Shown here one piece after another: positions 1-7,864 of a stretch of 64,000 nucleotides of DNA. The notes below the pieces were generated by a model. It was not told where the DNA came from and did no database searches. It worked only from the letters and a program-made list of their open reading frames with translations. The stretch comes from Streptomyces stelliscabiei (lineage in GTDB: Bacteria; Actinomycetota; Actinomycetes; Streptomycetales; Streptomycetaceae). The DNA lies in the NCBI RefSeq assembly GCF_014873495.1, contig NZ_JADBGF010000001.1, forward strand, positions 7,192,001 through 7,256,000, written 5' to 3'. Each line of letters opens with the position of its first letter. The first letter of the stretch is position 1. The position numbers and the translations under genes are program-made.

Positions 1-882
1 TACGCCGTCACCCGGCGGGCGCTGCGCCCCGTGGAGGGCATCCGGTCCGAGATGGCCGCCATCACCGCCTCCGAGGACCTCTCCCGACGCGTCCCCGAGC
101 CGGACACGCACGACGAGATCGCCCGGCTGGCGCGGACGACGAACGAGACGCTGGCCGCGTTGGAGACCTCCGTGGAGCGGCAGCGGGCGTTCGTCGCGGA
201 CGCCTCGCACGAGCTGCGCAGCCCGATCGCGTCCCTGCGCACCCAGCTCGAAGTGGGCGCGGCACACCCGGAGCTGCTGGATCTGGAGGGGGCGGTCGAG
301 GACACCGTACGGCTGCAGAGCCTCGCCGCCGACCTGCTGCTGCTCGCCCGGCTGGACGCGGGGGAGAAGCCGCCGCCGGAGGCGCGGTTCGACCTGGCGG
401 AGGTCGTACGGGAGGAGGTGGCGTCCCGGGAGGGCGTGACCTGGGACGGCGAGGAGTCCGTCGAACTGCGCGGCTCGCGCACCCAGATCTGCCGCGTCCT
501 CGGCAACCTCCTGGACAACGCCCGCCGTCACGCCCACGACCGGGTCGCCGTCACCCTGCGCACCACCCCGCAGTGGGCGATTCTCCAGGTCACGGACGAC
601 GGCGCGGGCGTCCCCGAGGCCGACCGCGAGCGGGTCTTCGAACGCTTCGTCCGGCTGGACGAGTCCCGGGCGAGGGACGACGGCGGCGCGGGCCTCGGCC
701 TGGCCATCGCCAGGGACATCGCCCTGCGCCACTCGGGCACCCTGACGATCGGGGACGCGCCCGGCGGGGGAGCGCTGTTCGAACTCCGGCTGCCCCGCGA
801 GAGCCAGGGGCGCGGGGCGGCGACACAGGAGGCTCCGCCCCGGGGGCGCGAGCGGCGACGGGGGACCCGCGGCCGAAGCTGA
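1..882 (+). CDS. Sensor histidine kinase, 5'-truncated by window edge
   Basis: Membrane sensor kinase that autophosphorylates on histidine and passes the phosphate to a response regulator lying outside the window. The frame is open from base 1, so the sensor and membrane segments are missing. Visible in order: the end of a HAMP linker, the HisKA phosphoacceptor box (ADASHELRSPIA, with its His), and a HATPase_c domain with N box (NLLDNARRHA), G1 (DDGAGVP), F box (FERFVRLD) and G2 (GGAGLGLAIA). The last ~30 residues are an Arg/Gly-rich tail. It converges with the MarR gene 33 bp downstream. The class is certain; the stimulus cannot be told. Confidence 0.92.
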   Translation, partial: YAVTRRALRPVEGIRSEMAAITASEDLSRRVPEPDTHDEIARLARTTNETLAALETSVERQRAFVADASHELRSPIASLRTQLEVGAAHPELLDLEGAVEDTVRLQSLAADLLLLARLDAGEKPPPEARFDLAEVVREEVASREGVTWDGEESVELRGSRTQICRVLGNLLDNARRHAHDRVAVTLRTTPQWAILQVTDDGAGVPEADRERVFERFVRLDESRARDDGGAGLGLAIARDIALRHSGTLTIGDAPGGGALFELRLPRESQGRGAATQEAPPRGRERRRGTRGRS

Positions 883-915
883 GGCCGCGGTCCCCGGCGT
901 CTCACCGAAGGAGGG

Positions 916-1392
916 TCACGGCCTGCCGCGATGGCTCCGGAGGTGATCCGCGATCGGTGTCAGCGACTTGTGCAGTTCCTCCAGCGACTCCTCCGGCAGC
1001 AGGTCGATGAAGTGCCGTCGTACGGAGGCGACATGATGCGGCGCGACCCGCTGCATCGTCTCCAGGCCGTGCTCCGTCAGCACGGCGAACAGTCCGCGCC
1101 GGTCGGACTCGCAGTTCTCCCGGCGCACCAGGTCCGCGTTCTCCATGCGGGTGACCTGGTGCGAGAGACGGCTCTTGGACTGGAGGGTGGCGGCGGCGAG
1201 GTCGCTCATCCGCATCCGGCGGCCCTCCGACTCGGAGAGGTTCACCAGGATCTCGTAGTCGTTCATCGTCAGGCCGAACGGCTGCAGGTCCCTTTCGAGC
1301 TGGTGGGTCAGCAGCCTGTTGACGTCCAGATGGGTGCGCCAGGCGCACTGCTCCGCATCGGTCAGCCAGCGTGTGGCCGTTTCGGTCTCCAT
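916..1392 (-). CDS. MarR-family transcriptional regulator
   Basis: 158-residue winged-helix regulator of MarR type. The core reads as helix-turn-helix plus wing: MSDLAAATLQSKSRLSHQVT is the DNA-reading helix region, followed by the wing DRRGLFAVLTEHG. Length is typical for the family. A Cys precedes the wing (ENCESDRRG), so redox sensing is possible but not shown. ATG start at 1392. The 137 bp upstream are AT-richer than the surroundings and contain TTTCAACATTTTAGG, a plausible promoter/operator zone. The AIM24 operon upstream on the same strand is the nearest possible target. Confidence 0.88.
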   Translation of the reverse strand: METETATRWLTDAEQCAWRTHLDVNRLLTHQLERDLQPFGLTMNDYEILVNLSESEGRRMRMSDLAAATLQSKSRLSHQVTRMENADLVRRENCESDRRGLFAVLTEHGLETMQRVAPHHVASVRRHFIDLLPEESLEELHKSLTPIADHLRSHRGRP

Positions 1393-1529
1393 GAATGAAG
1401 TCTACCTAAAATGTTGAAAGGCGAACTAGTGAGGGTGGGGTCGTTCCGGTCGTACGGACAGGTCGGGTCTTACGGGGGTGGAGCATGACAACGCGCACAC
1501 GTTCGACGTCACACTCCGCAGACTACCGC

Positions 1530-2333
1530 TCACAGCCCGAAGCGACGCTGGAGGTCCCCCAGCTGTCCGGGAAGGCGCGGTGCCCCCGCCGGCTGTCCGT
1601 GGTGACCGGGCACCCCACCGCCACCGGGTACGCCCGGCTCGTGCGGAACCACGCCCGTGGCCTGCTCGGCCATGAGGGTCTCGGAGGACTGGAGCAGGAC
1701 CGTGCCCGCCCCGACGAACTCGAACTGGTGCTCCTCCCCGGAGGCGCCGCCGAGGCCCGTCATCGCACGTAGACCGCCCATGAGACCCGCCATGTAGCCG
1801 TGGTCGTAGTGGTGGCAGGGCGAGGGGCAGTCGGCCCACCCGACCAGGGCCTGCGGATCCACCCGGATGGGGGGTTCCATGAACACCACCGGGCCGTTGG
1901 AGGCCGCCACGAACTTGCCCGTTCCGATGAGGGTCAGGAAGCCCGGAACGATCGACTGCTTGAGCGCGAGACTTGGCTGAAAAGCGAGGAGATTGCCCGA
2001 GCGAATGGTCAGGTTGCCGTCCTCCAAGTCATACGAATTGACGTCGAAGGCCCGGTCGGCGAGGAGCATCTTGCCCGACCCCTCCGCCACGACCCAGTCG
2101 CTCGCGTGCAGAGGCGAATGGAACGACGTACGGACGAGACCGCCGAAACGGCCGTGCCCGATGCCGTTGAACTCCATCTGGCCGTAGTAGGCGATCATCT
2201 TGCCCTTCTGCAGGAACCACTGGCTCCCCTTGAGCTCCACGCAGAAGGTGTAGTTGTTGACGTTGTCGTCGGACGGCAGCGTCATCGGGTCGAAGACGGT
2301 CGGGCCGGCGACCGGGGCCCCGTACATGCTCAC
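1530..2333 (-). CDS. AIM24 family protein (third gene of AIM24 operon)
   Basis: 267-residue AIM24-fold protein (tryptophan-RNA-binding attenuator-like beta structure; named after a mitochondrial biogenesis protein, with unclear bacterial function). The core shows the family's repeated Gly-rich beta pattern (KGKMIAYYGQMEF, GSGKMLLADRAFDV, GTGKFVAASNGPVVF). It is longer than its two upstream paralogues because of a Gly/Pro/Gln-rich C-terminal tail of about 40 residues. The GTG start overlaps the TGA of the preceding gene (GTGA), indicating translational coupling. No signal peptide, so probably cytoplasmic or membrane-peripheral. Confidence 0.85.
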   Translation of the reverse strand: MSMYGAPVAGPTVFDPMTLPSDDNVNNYTFCVELKGSQWFLQKGKMIAYYGQMEFNGIGHGRFGGLVRTSFHSPLHASDWVVAEGSGKMLLADRAFDVNSYDLEDGNLTIRSGNLLAFQPSLALKQSIVPGFLTLIGTGKFVAASNGPVVFMEPPIRVDPQALVGWADCPSPCHHYDHGYMAGLMGGLRAMTGLGGASGEEHQFEFVGAGTVLLQSSETLMAEQATGVVPHEPGVPGGGGVPGHHGQPAGAPRLPGQLGDLQRRFGL

Positions 2334-2980
2334 AGCTTCTCCTCCGAGGCCTGGACGTACACCGCACCACTGCCGCTCAGCTCCAGCTGGAACGCCTCGC
2401 CGGAGCCCCGGCCCACCATGTCGCGCCAGCCGAGCGCGGTGGAGAGCTTGTTGCGTACGTCGCCGTGGTGCGCCACGTACGCCTGCGGGTCCACGTGGAC
2501 CGGGCGCTGGGGGGTGATCGGCACCTCGATGACCCCGCCGTGCGCCATGACCGCGACCGCCCCGTGCCCCTTGAGGGTGGTCGTGAACAGGCCCTGGCCC
2601 GTCACCTGGCCGCGCACCATGCCCATGACGCCGCCCTGGGAGCCCATGAACATCGTGCCCTGCTGGAGGGTGCCGTCGAAGGCCAGCAGACGGTCGGCCT
2701 CCACGTACAGGGTCTCGCCCGTCAGGCTGATCACCTGGATGTGGTGGCCGCCGTGCCCGAACAGCACCGTGCCGCTGCCCTCGACGGTCATCAGCGGGGT
2801 CGCCTCGCCCGCCACCCGGCGGCCGATCATCGAGGCGATACCGCCCTGACCGCCCTGCACGTTCGGAGTGAAGGACACCTCGCCCTTGTAGGCGAGCATC
2901 GCGCCGCGCTGGCTGAACAGCCGCTGGCCCGGCATCACGGTCGCCTCGATCATCTTCGAGTTGATCTCACGGAAGGCCAT
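2330..2980 (-). CDS. AIM24 family protein (second gene of operon)
   Basis: 216-residue AIM24 paralogue. It shows the N-terminal block QRLFSQRGAMLAYKGEVSF, a central GQGLFTTTLKGHGAVAVMAH and a C-terminal FQLELSGSGAVYVQ that aligns with the end of the first paralogue. The stop overlaps the next gene's GTG, and the start lies 1 bp from the stop of the upstream paralogue, so all three are one transcription unit. No catalytic residues are evident; a structural or oligomeric role is usual for the family. Function unknown. Confidence 0.87.
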   Translation of the reverse strand: MAFREINSKMIEATVMPGQRLFSQRGAMLAYKGEVSFTPNVQGGQGGIASMIGRRVAGEATPLMTVEGSGTVLFGHGGHHIQVISLTGETLYVEADRLLAFDGTLQQGTMFMGSQGGVMGMVRGQVTGQGLFTTTLKGHGAVAVMAHGGVIEVPITPQRPVHVDPQAYVAHHGDVRNKLSTALGWRDMVGRGSGEAFQLELSGSGAVYVQASEEKL

Positions 2981-2981
2981 G

Positions 2982-3620
2982 TCACACGTCTCCCGCCACC
3001 GTGTTGCGCTCGCTGGGCTGGACGTAGACGAGTCCGTCGCCCTCGAAGCGGATCTGGAAGGCCTCGCCGCCGCCCTCGCCCATGAGCGTGCGGAACGTCA
3101 CGCCGGACTGGAAGGACTGCTGGAGATTGCCCTGGTGCGCGATGTACGCCCCCGGGTCGACCGTCAGCGGGTACTGGTGACTGACCCGCAGCACCACCGC
3201 CGGGCCGTCGGACATGATCGCCGCCTGGCCGTGGCCCTCTATGGTCGTCGTGAACAGGCCGTTGCCCTGCGAGGCGCCGCGCAGCCCCGTGAAGCTCGTG
3301 CCCGTCCGCAGCCCGGAGTCCGTCGCGAGCAGATTGCTCGACTCCACGAACAGCTTGTCCCCCTGAAGATTCACCAGGTTGATCTCGGACGCCCGGTCCG
3401 CGAACCAACAGGTCCCCTGGCCGGTCACCTCCATCAACGTCATCTGTTCACCCGTGAGGCGCCGCGTCACCATCCCGCGCAGACCCTCACCGCCGCCGCT
3501 CAGTTTCTTGAACGACATCTGACCGTCGTAGGCGACCATCGAGCCGGTCTTCGCCTTCACGGCGTCCCCGGTCATGTCGACGGCCAGCACTTTGCTGCCT
3601 TGAAGTCGGAACATTGCCAC
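2982..3620 (-). CDS. AIM24 family protein (first gene of operon)
   Basis: 212-residue AIM24 protein, the lead gene of the three. It contains KTGSMVAYDGQMSFKKL, GLFTTTIEGHGQAAIMS and FQIRFEGDGLVYVQ, matching blocks of the second paralogue position for position. The start is taken as GTG at 3620; an in-frame ATG two codons later (3614) is equally possible because neither has a clear Shine-Dalgarno. Divergent from the DUF3817 gene across a 193-bp gap. Confidence 0.86.
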   Translation of the reverse strand: MAMFRLQGSKVLAVDMTGDAVKAKTGSMVAYDGQMSFKKLSGGGEGLRGMVTRRLTGEQMTLMEVTGQGTCWFADRASEINLVNLQGDKLFVESSNLLATDSGLRTGTSFTGLRGASQGNGLFTTTIEGHGQAAIMSDGPAVVLRVSHQYPLTVDPGAYIAHQGNLQQSFQSGVTFRTLMGEGGGEAFQIRFEGDGLVYVQPSERNTVAGDV

Positions 3621-3813
3621 GGGGTGACGGTAACCGGCCGAAGGGGGGACAGGACAGGTCCCAGAGGAGGATCTCGACCCTCAAGGGACCCCTGGGACAT
3701 CCGGAGGTCGGCGGATGCCAGAATGGACGTCGCTTGTGCTTCCTTTCACAAGGATCCCCGGGCGACGCGACGACTCCACCCGCCGACCCCGCCGACCTCA
3801 CCGAAGGTGACCC

Positions 3814-4176
3814 GTGGACATACAGACCGCCTCCGCCCTCCGCCGCCTGCGCCTCGTCTCCGCCCCCGAGGCCGTCTCCTTCCTGCTGCTGCTCGTGTGC
3901 TCGGTGCTCAAGCGCACCACGGAGTTCAACGCGGTGCCGGTGATGGGCTGGGTCCACGCCGTCCTCTTCCTCCTGTACCTGCTCTTCTGGGCCGACGCCT
4001 GGAACCGCACCAAGTGGCCGCTGAAGACCGCCGCGCTCTACTTCGCCCTCTCCGTCCTGCCCACCGGTGGCTTCTTCGCCGACCGCAGGCTCCGCCGCGA
4101 GGCCGAGAGCGCGGTCGGCGTGGCGCTCGCGTCCCGCGCGCGCGGCGACGAGAGCGAAGGAGCCGTGAAAGCGTGA
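3814..4176 (+). CDS. DUF3817 integral membrane protein
   Basis: 120-residue small membrane protein. Three hydrophobic helices are visible (about residues 15-33, 43-60 and 68-85) with the family signature ...SAPEAVSFLLLL and the Gly/His-rich VMGWVHAVLFLLYLL between helices. The C-terminal tail is charged and cytosolic-looking. The GTG start has a GAAGGTGA ribosome site just upstream. Its stop overlaps the GTG of the next gene (GTGA), so the two are coupled. A second DUF3817 protein is at 7429-7770. Function unknown. Confidence 0.85.
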   Translation: MDIQTASALRRLRLVSAPEAVSFLLLLVCSVLKRTTEFNAVPVMGWVHAVLFLLYLLFWADAWNRTKWPLKTAALYFALSVLPTGGFFADRRLRREAESAVGVALASRARGDESEGAVKA

Positions 4177-4466
4177 TCGTCGCCTTCTCCGTGACCCCGC
4201 TGGGCGTCGGCGAGGACGTGGGTGAGTACGTCGCCGACGCCGTCCGGGTCGTCCGTGACTCCGGTCTGCCGAACCGGACCGACGCCATGTTCACCTCGAT
4301 CGAAGGTGAGTGGGACGAGGTGATGGACGTCGTGCGGCGCGCCGTCGCCGCCGTCGAGGAGCGCGCGCCCCGCGTCTCGCTCGTCCTCAAGGCCGACATC
4401 CGGGCCGGTGTGACGGACGGCCTCACGTCGAAGGTGGAGACGGTGGAGCGCCACCTGTCGGCGTAG
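4173..4466 (+). CDS. MTH1187 / YkoF-like thiamine-binding family protein
   Basis: 97-residue ferredoxin-like-fold protein of the MTH1187 (DUF77) family. It begins VIVAFSVTPLGVGEDVGEYV and carries the family's TSIEGEWDEVMDVVRRA and SLVLKADIR blocks. Family members bind thiamine or related ligands and form tetramers; the ligand here is inference. GTG start at 4173, overlapping the DUF3817 stop. A strong terminator follows 21 bp after the stop, so the unit is bicistronic. Confidence 0.85.
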   Translation: MIVAFSVTPLGVGEDVGEYVADAVRVVRDSGLPNRTDAMFTSIEGEWDEVMDVVRRAVAAVEERAPRVSLVLKADIRAGVTDGLTSKVETVERHLSA

Positions 4467-4487
4467 CCGCCGTCCCGCTGCCGCGAG

Positions 4488-4516
4488 ACCCCGGTCCTTG
4501 TGGGCCGGGGTTTTTT
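4488..4516 (+). terminator. Rho-independent terminator after MTH1187 gene
   Basis: CCCCGGTCC-TTGT-GGGCCGGGG forms a 9-bp stem (one G:T pair) with a 4-nt loop, followed by six T. Placed between the stop at 4466 and the next promoter region. Confidence 0.85.
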
Positions 4517-4528
4517 GCGCGCCCGCTG

Positions 4529-4589
4529 TTTGAGCGATCGCTCAAAACCGTGTACCGTCCTGTGCCAGAGGGGTTGAGCAGTCGCTCAA
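4529..4589. promoter_or_regulatory. Twin palindromic operators, probable TetR sites
   Basis: A perfect 18-bp palindrome TTTGAGCGATCGCTCAAA (4529-4546) and a second, TTGAGC-AGTC-GCTCAA (4574-4589), share the half-site TTGAGC. Their centres are 44 bp apart, about four helical turns. They lie directly upstream of the SRPBCC-DUF4166-TetR operon, whose last gene encodes a TetR regulator. Autoregulation is the natural inference. Confidence 0.75.
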
Positions 4590-4616
4590 AAACGTCACCG
4601 ACCTGGGGGAACGGGC

Positions 4617-5363
4617 ATGGGGCTCTATGTGGAGGTACGGGTACGGGCCGATCTGGAGGAGCTGTGGGCACGCAGCCAGGACCCGGCCCGCCATCAGCGC
4701 TGGGACCTGCGCTTCACCGAGATCCGCTACCTCCCGCGCGCGCAGGGCGAGCCGCAGCACTTCCGGTACGCCACCCGCGTCCTGCCAGGCCTCGCGATCG
4801 CAGGGACCGGGATCTCGGCCGGCGAGCGGGAGCGGCCGGACGGCACCCGGACCTCGGCGCTGCGGTTCGCCTCCCCGCACCCCCTCTCCCTGATCGCCGA
4901 GGGCAGCGGCTACTGGCGTTACGTACCCGACGGCGACGGGGTCCGCTTCCTCACCGGCTACGACTACCGCCCCCGCTGGGGCCGCACCGGCGCCCTCGCC
5001 GACCGGCTGCTGTTCCGCCCGCTCATGGGCTGGGCCACCGCCTGGTCCTTCGACCGCCTGCGCCTCTGGCTGGAGCGGGACATCACCCCCGAGCGGGCCC
5101 TGCGGCGCTGGCTCGCCGAGGCCGCCGTCCGCGCGCTGACGATCGTGGCCGCCTGCGCGGGGCTGGCGTACGGGGCGCTGGTGGACCCGGCCGGACCCCT
5201 CGCTCCCCTGGCACTGTTCGCCACGCCGGTCCTGGCCGTGTCGGCGGTCCTGGCCGCCCTGATCGTGCCCCCGCTGCCCGGCACCCCGTCCGCCCGCCGC
5301 TGTCTGCGGACCCCGCCCCCGCGCGCGCGTGCGCCGCGTCTGCTCGCGACCCTGAAGGGATAG
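4617..5363 (+). CDS. SRPBCC-like lipid/ligand-binding protein with C-terminal membrane anchor
   Basis: 248 residues. The N-terminal ~150 residues read as a polyketide-cyclase/START-like (SRPBCC) fold: LYVEVRVRADLEELWARSQD opening strand and helix, RWDLRFTEIRYL, and the closing long helix GWATAWSFDRLRLWLERD. Residues ~165-222 contain two hydrophobic segments (ALTIVAACAGLAYGAL and FATPVLAVSAVLAALIV), giving a membrane anchor, then a basic Arg/Pro tail. First gene of a three-gene unit with DUF4166 and TetR genes. Ligand unknown. Confidence 0.78.
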   Translation: MGLYVEVRVRADLEELWARSQDPARHQRWDLRFTEIRYLPRAQGEPQHFRYATRVLPGLAIAGTGISAGERERPDGTRTSALRFASPHPLSLIAEGSGYWRYVPDGDGVRFLTGYDYRPRWGRTGALADRLLFRPLMGWATAWSFDRLRLWLERDITPERALRRWLAEAAVRALTIVAACAGLAYGALVDPAGPLAPLALFATPVLAVSAVLAALIVPPLPGTPSARRCLRTPPPRARAPRLLATLKG

Positions 5364-5368
5364 CCGCC

Positions 5369-6103
5369 ATGCACGGAACGGCTGCGAGGACCTCTCCCTC
5401 CTCTCCCTCCTCTCCCTCCTCTCCGTCCTCGATCTTCCGGACGGTCATGGGCGCGGACTTCGACCGGCTCCATCCCGAGCTGCGCCGCCGTTTCTCGGTG
5501 GGGCTGGCGAGCGGTGAGGCCTGCACCGGCCGGGGCACGATGGAACGGATCTGGCACGGCCGGGGCCTGGTGAAGCCGTTCCTCGCGCTCGGCGGCACCC
5601 GCAACATCCTGGTCCCGCGCGAGGGGCGGAACGTCCCCTTCACCATCGAGAACGTGCCGTACGCCGACCGCTTCGGGCGTGAGACGGTGACCTTCGTGCG
5701 TACCTTCGACCTGCCCGGCCGCTCCCGCCGGTTCGACGCCCAGATGGTGCTGAGCCCGAAGGGCGACCGTGTCCTCGACTATCTCGGCACCCACCAGCAC
5801 CTGGCCAGCGACCTGTACTTCGGCGCGGAGGCCGACGGGTCGCTGCTGATCCGCTCCGGGGAACACCGGTTCCGGGAGGGGCCCGTCGACGTCCGGGTCC
5901 CGGAACTCGTCGGCGGCCAGGCGGATGTGCGGGAGCGGTTCGACGAGCGGACGGGGCGTTTCCGGATCCGGGTGCGGGTGGTGAACCGGCACTTCGGGCC
6001 GCTCTTCGGTTACGAGGGGTCGTTCGCCGCGACCTACGAGGACGTCCGGGTGCGCGGGGTCCGGGCGGGGCTGCGGCCGGTCCGTGAGGAGGCGCGGGCG
6101 TGA
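5369..6103 (+). CDS. DUF4166 domain-containing protein
   Basis: 244 residues. After a Ser/Pro-rich N-terminus encoded by a 9-bp tandem repeat, residues ~22-240 form a DUF4166 domain: FRTVMGADFDRLHPELRRRF at the start, then GRGTMERIWHGRG and the Arg/Phe-rich beta region FGPLFGYEGSFAATYED at the end. The ATG at 5369 lies 5 bp after the preceding stop. DUF4166 usually occurs with epimerase-like or lipid-related genes, and pairing with a SRPBCC protein suggests a lipid or cofactor role; this is inference. The stop overlaps the TetR start (GTGA). Confidence 0.82.
   Translation: MHGTAARTSPSSPSSPSSPSSIFRTVMGADFDRLHPELRRRFSVGLASGEACTGRGTMERIWHGRGLVKPFLALGGTRNILVPREGRNVPFTIENVPYADRFGRETVTFVRTFDLPGRSRRFDAQMVLSPKGDRVLDYLGTHQHLASDLYFGAEADGSLLIRSGEHRFREGPVDVRVPELVGGQADVRERFDERTGRFRIRVRVVNRHFGPLFGYEGSFAATYEDVRVRGVRAGLRPVREEARA
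5391..5426 (+). repeat. 9-bp tandem repeat (CCTCTCCCT x4)
   Basis: Four units of CCTCTCCCT (the last has one change) at the 5' end of the DUF4166 gene. Each unit encodes three residues of a Ser/Pro run, so copy-number change keeps the frame. Confidence 0.9.
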
Positions 6104-6732
6104 GCGAGGCGACCCGGGCGAAGCTGCTGGAGGGCGCGCTGCGCACGCTCGTCGAGCAGGGGATCGCCAAGACGTCCGCCCGCTCGATCGCCGCCACCGC
6201 CGGGGTGAACCAGGCGCTCGTCTTCTACCACTTCGGGTCCGTGGACGAACTCCTCGCGGCGGCCTGCCGGTTCGGGGCCGAGCAGCGGGTCGCCCGCCAC
6301 CGGGAGCGGCTGGCGGCGATCGGCTCGCTCGGCGAACTGCTGGCCTTCGGGCGGGAGATGCACGCGGAGGAGCGGGCGCAGGGGCATGTGGCCGTGCTGG
6401 GGCAGCTTCTCGCGGGGGCGCAGACCCAGCCGCGGCTGGCGCCGGCCACGGCGGCGGGGCTGGAGCTGTGGATCACGGAGGTGGAGGGGGTGCTGCGGCG
6501 GGTCCTGTCGGGCTCGCCGCTCGGGGAGTTCGCGGACGCGGGCGGGCTGGCCCGGGCCGTGGCGGCGTCGTTCGTGGGTCTTGAGCTGTACGAGGGGGTC
6601 GATCCGGAGGGTGCGGAGGCCGCCCTCGGCGCGCTCGAACAGCTCGCGGCGCTCGCGGCCGCGCTCGACGGTCTGGGACCCGTGGCCCAGCGGGCGGTCC
6701 GTCACCACCTCCGGAAGACCGCGGGGCGATGA
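6100..6732 (+). CDS. TetR/AcrR-family transcriptional regulator
   Basis: 210 residues. N-terminal TetR helix-turn-helix: ATRAKLLEGALRTLVEQGIA, then TSARSIAATAGVNQALVFYH with the typical FYHFGS after the recognition helix. The C-terminal all-helical ligand domain has no identifiable ligand. The GTG start overlaps the DUF4166 stop, so it is co-transcribed with the two upstream genes and probably represses them through the two TTGAGC palindromes at 4529-4589. Confidence 0.9.
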   Translation: MSEATRAKLLEGALRTLVEQGIAKTSARSIAATAGVNQALVFYHFGSVDELLAAACRFGAEQRVARHRERLAAIGSLGELLAFGREMHAEERAQGHVAVLGQLLAGAQTQPRLAPATAAGLELWITEVEGVLRRVLSGSPLGEFADAGGLARAVAASFVGLELYEGVDPEGAEAALGALEQLAALAAALDGLGPVAQRAVRHHLRKTAGR

Positions 6733-6853
6733 GGTCCGGAAGGGCTGACCGCAGGGGTCTGGACGTCGGCCGGAAGCGGTGGTGCGGGGGCCAGGTGTAC
6801 CGAAAGGCGAGACGGGGCTGACCAGCATGTGACCGGCCGGTAAGGTCGATGCC

Positions 6854-7363
6854 GTGCCGAAGCCGCTCAGCCTCTCCTTCGACCCCATCTCGCGCGCCGA
6901 CGAGCACTGGAAGCAGCGCTGGGGAAGCGTCCCGTCCATGGCCGCGATCACCTCGATCATGCGCGCCCAGCAGATCCTGCTGGCGGAGGTCGACGCGGTG
7001 GTCAAGCCGTACGGGCTGACGTTCGCGCGCTACGAGGCCCTCGTGCTGCTCACCTTCTCCCAGAAGGGCGAGCTGCCGATGTCCAAGATCGGCGAGCGGC
7101 TGATGGTGCACCCCACGTCGGTGACGAACACCGTCGACCGTCTGGTGAGGTCCGGCCTCGTGGACAAACGCCCCAACCCCAACGACGGCCGCGGCACCCT
7201 CGCCTCCATCACCGACAAGGGCCGTGAGGTCTGCGACGCGGCGACCCGCGACCTCATGTCCATGGACTTCGGCCTGGGCGCCTACGACGCCGAGGAATGC
7301 GCGGAGATCTTCGCGATGCTGCGACCGCTGCGGGTGGCCGCGGGGGACTTCGAGGAGAGCTGA
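6854..7363 (+). CDS. MarR-family transcriptional regulator
   Basis: 169-residue MarR protein. Winged helix: KGELPMSKIGERLMVHPTSV then TNTVDRLVRSGLVDKRPNPN and the wing DGRGTLASITDKGREV. The N-terminal dimer region contains MAAITSIMRAQQILLAEVDA. GTG start at 6854 with TAAGGT-like promoter text 15 bp upstream. Convergent with the DUF3817 gene at 7429. Only weakly similar to the MarR gene at 916-1392; it belongs to the subgroup with a longer N-terminus. Confidence 0.9.
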   Translation: MPKPLSLSFDPISRADEHWKQRWGSVPSMAAITSIMRAQQILLAEVDAVVKPYGLTFARYEALVLLTFSQKGELPMSKIGERLMVHPTSVTNTVDRLVRSGLVDKRPNPNDGRGTLASITDKGREVCDAATRDLMSMDFGLGAYDAEECAEIFAMLRPLRVAAGDFEES

Positions 7364-7428
7364 CCGCCCCCGTCGACGGGCGGATTTTCTGGCAACGGCA
7401 GGCCGAGCGCCCTCGGGTCCGTCCCGGC

Positions 7429-7770
7429 TCAGGCCGCGGCGGGGTCCGGGACCGCTTCCTTGATGATCAGCGGCTCGACCTCGCGGCTCACCTGGCGTTC
7501 CACGAAGAAGGCGGCCGTGGGGACGGTGCCGGCGAGCAGCACCCAGGCGAGGCGGCCCAGCGGCATCTTCGCCTTGCTGCCGAGGTCGAAGGCGAAGACC
7601 AGGTACAGCACGTACAGCCAGCCGTGCGCGAAGCCGACCACCGTGACGAAGCTGTCGAAGCCGTCCAGGTCCAGCAGACGCTTCCCGATCACGCCCGCCG
7701 TCAGCAGGATCAGCAGGACGGCGGTGACGTAGGCCATCACCCGGTAGCGGGTCAAGACGCTCTTCTTCAT
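7429..7770 (-). CDS. DUF3817 integral membrane protein
   Basis: 113 residues with three predicted membrane helices: MAYVTAVLLILLTAGVIG, the central FAHGWLYVLYLVFAFDLG with the conserved His, and LAWVLLAGTVPTAAFFVE near the end. It is a paralogue of the protein at 3814-4176 but in a separate unit. ATG start, divergent from icmA with only 94 bp between, so the icmA palindrome may also affect it. Function unknown. Confidence 0.86.
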   Translation of the reverse strand: MKKSVLTRYRVMAYVTAVLLILLTAGVIGKRLLDLDGFDSFVTVVGFAHGWLYVLYLVFAFDLGSKAKMPLGRLAWVLLAGTVPTAAFFVERQVSREVEPLIIKEAVPDPAAA

Positions 7771-7834
7771 GGCGTCGAGCGTAACGGGTGCTTTTCGGTG
7801 CCCCGCGCGCGCGTCCCGGCCCGCGTCCCCGGCG

Positions 7835-7856
7835 TTTACTAGGACGTCCTAGTAAA
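7835..7856. promoter_or_regulatory. Perfect 22-bp palindrome in icmA leader (probable operator)
   Basis: A perfect inverted repeat with half-site TTTACTAGGAC and no spacer. Its right edge abuts the icmA Shine-Dalgarno (TTGGAGG, 7857-7863), so a bound repressor would block the leader. Palindromes of this size and symmetry are typical TetR-family operators; the TetR gene at 9670-10368 is the nearest candidate. Confidence 0.75.
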
Positions 7857-7864
7857 TTGGAGGC

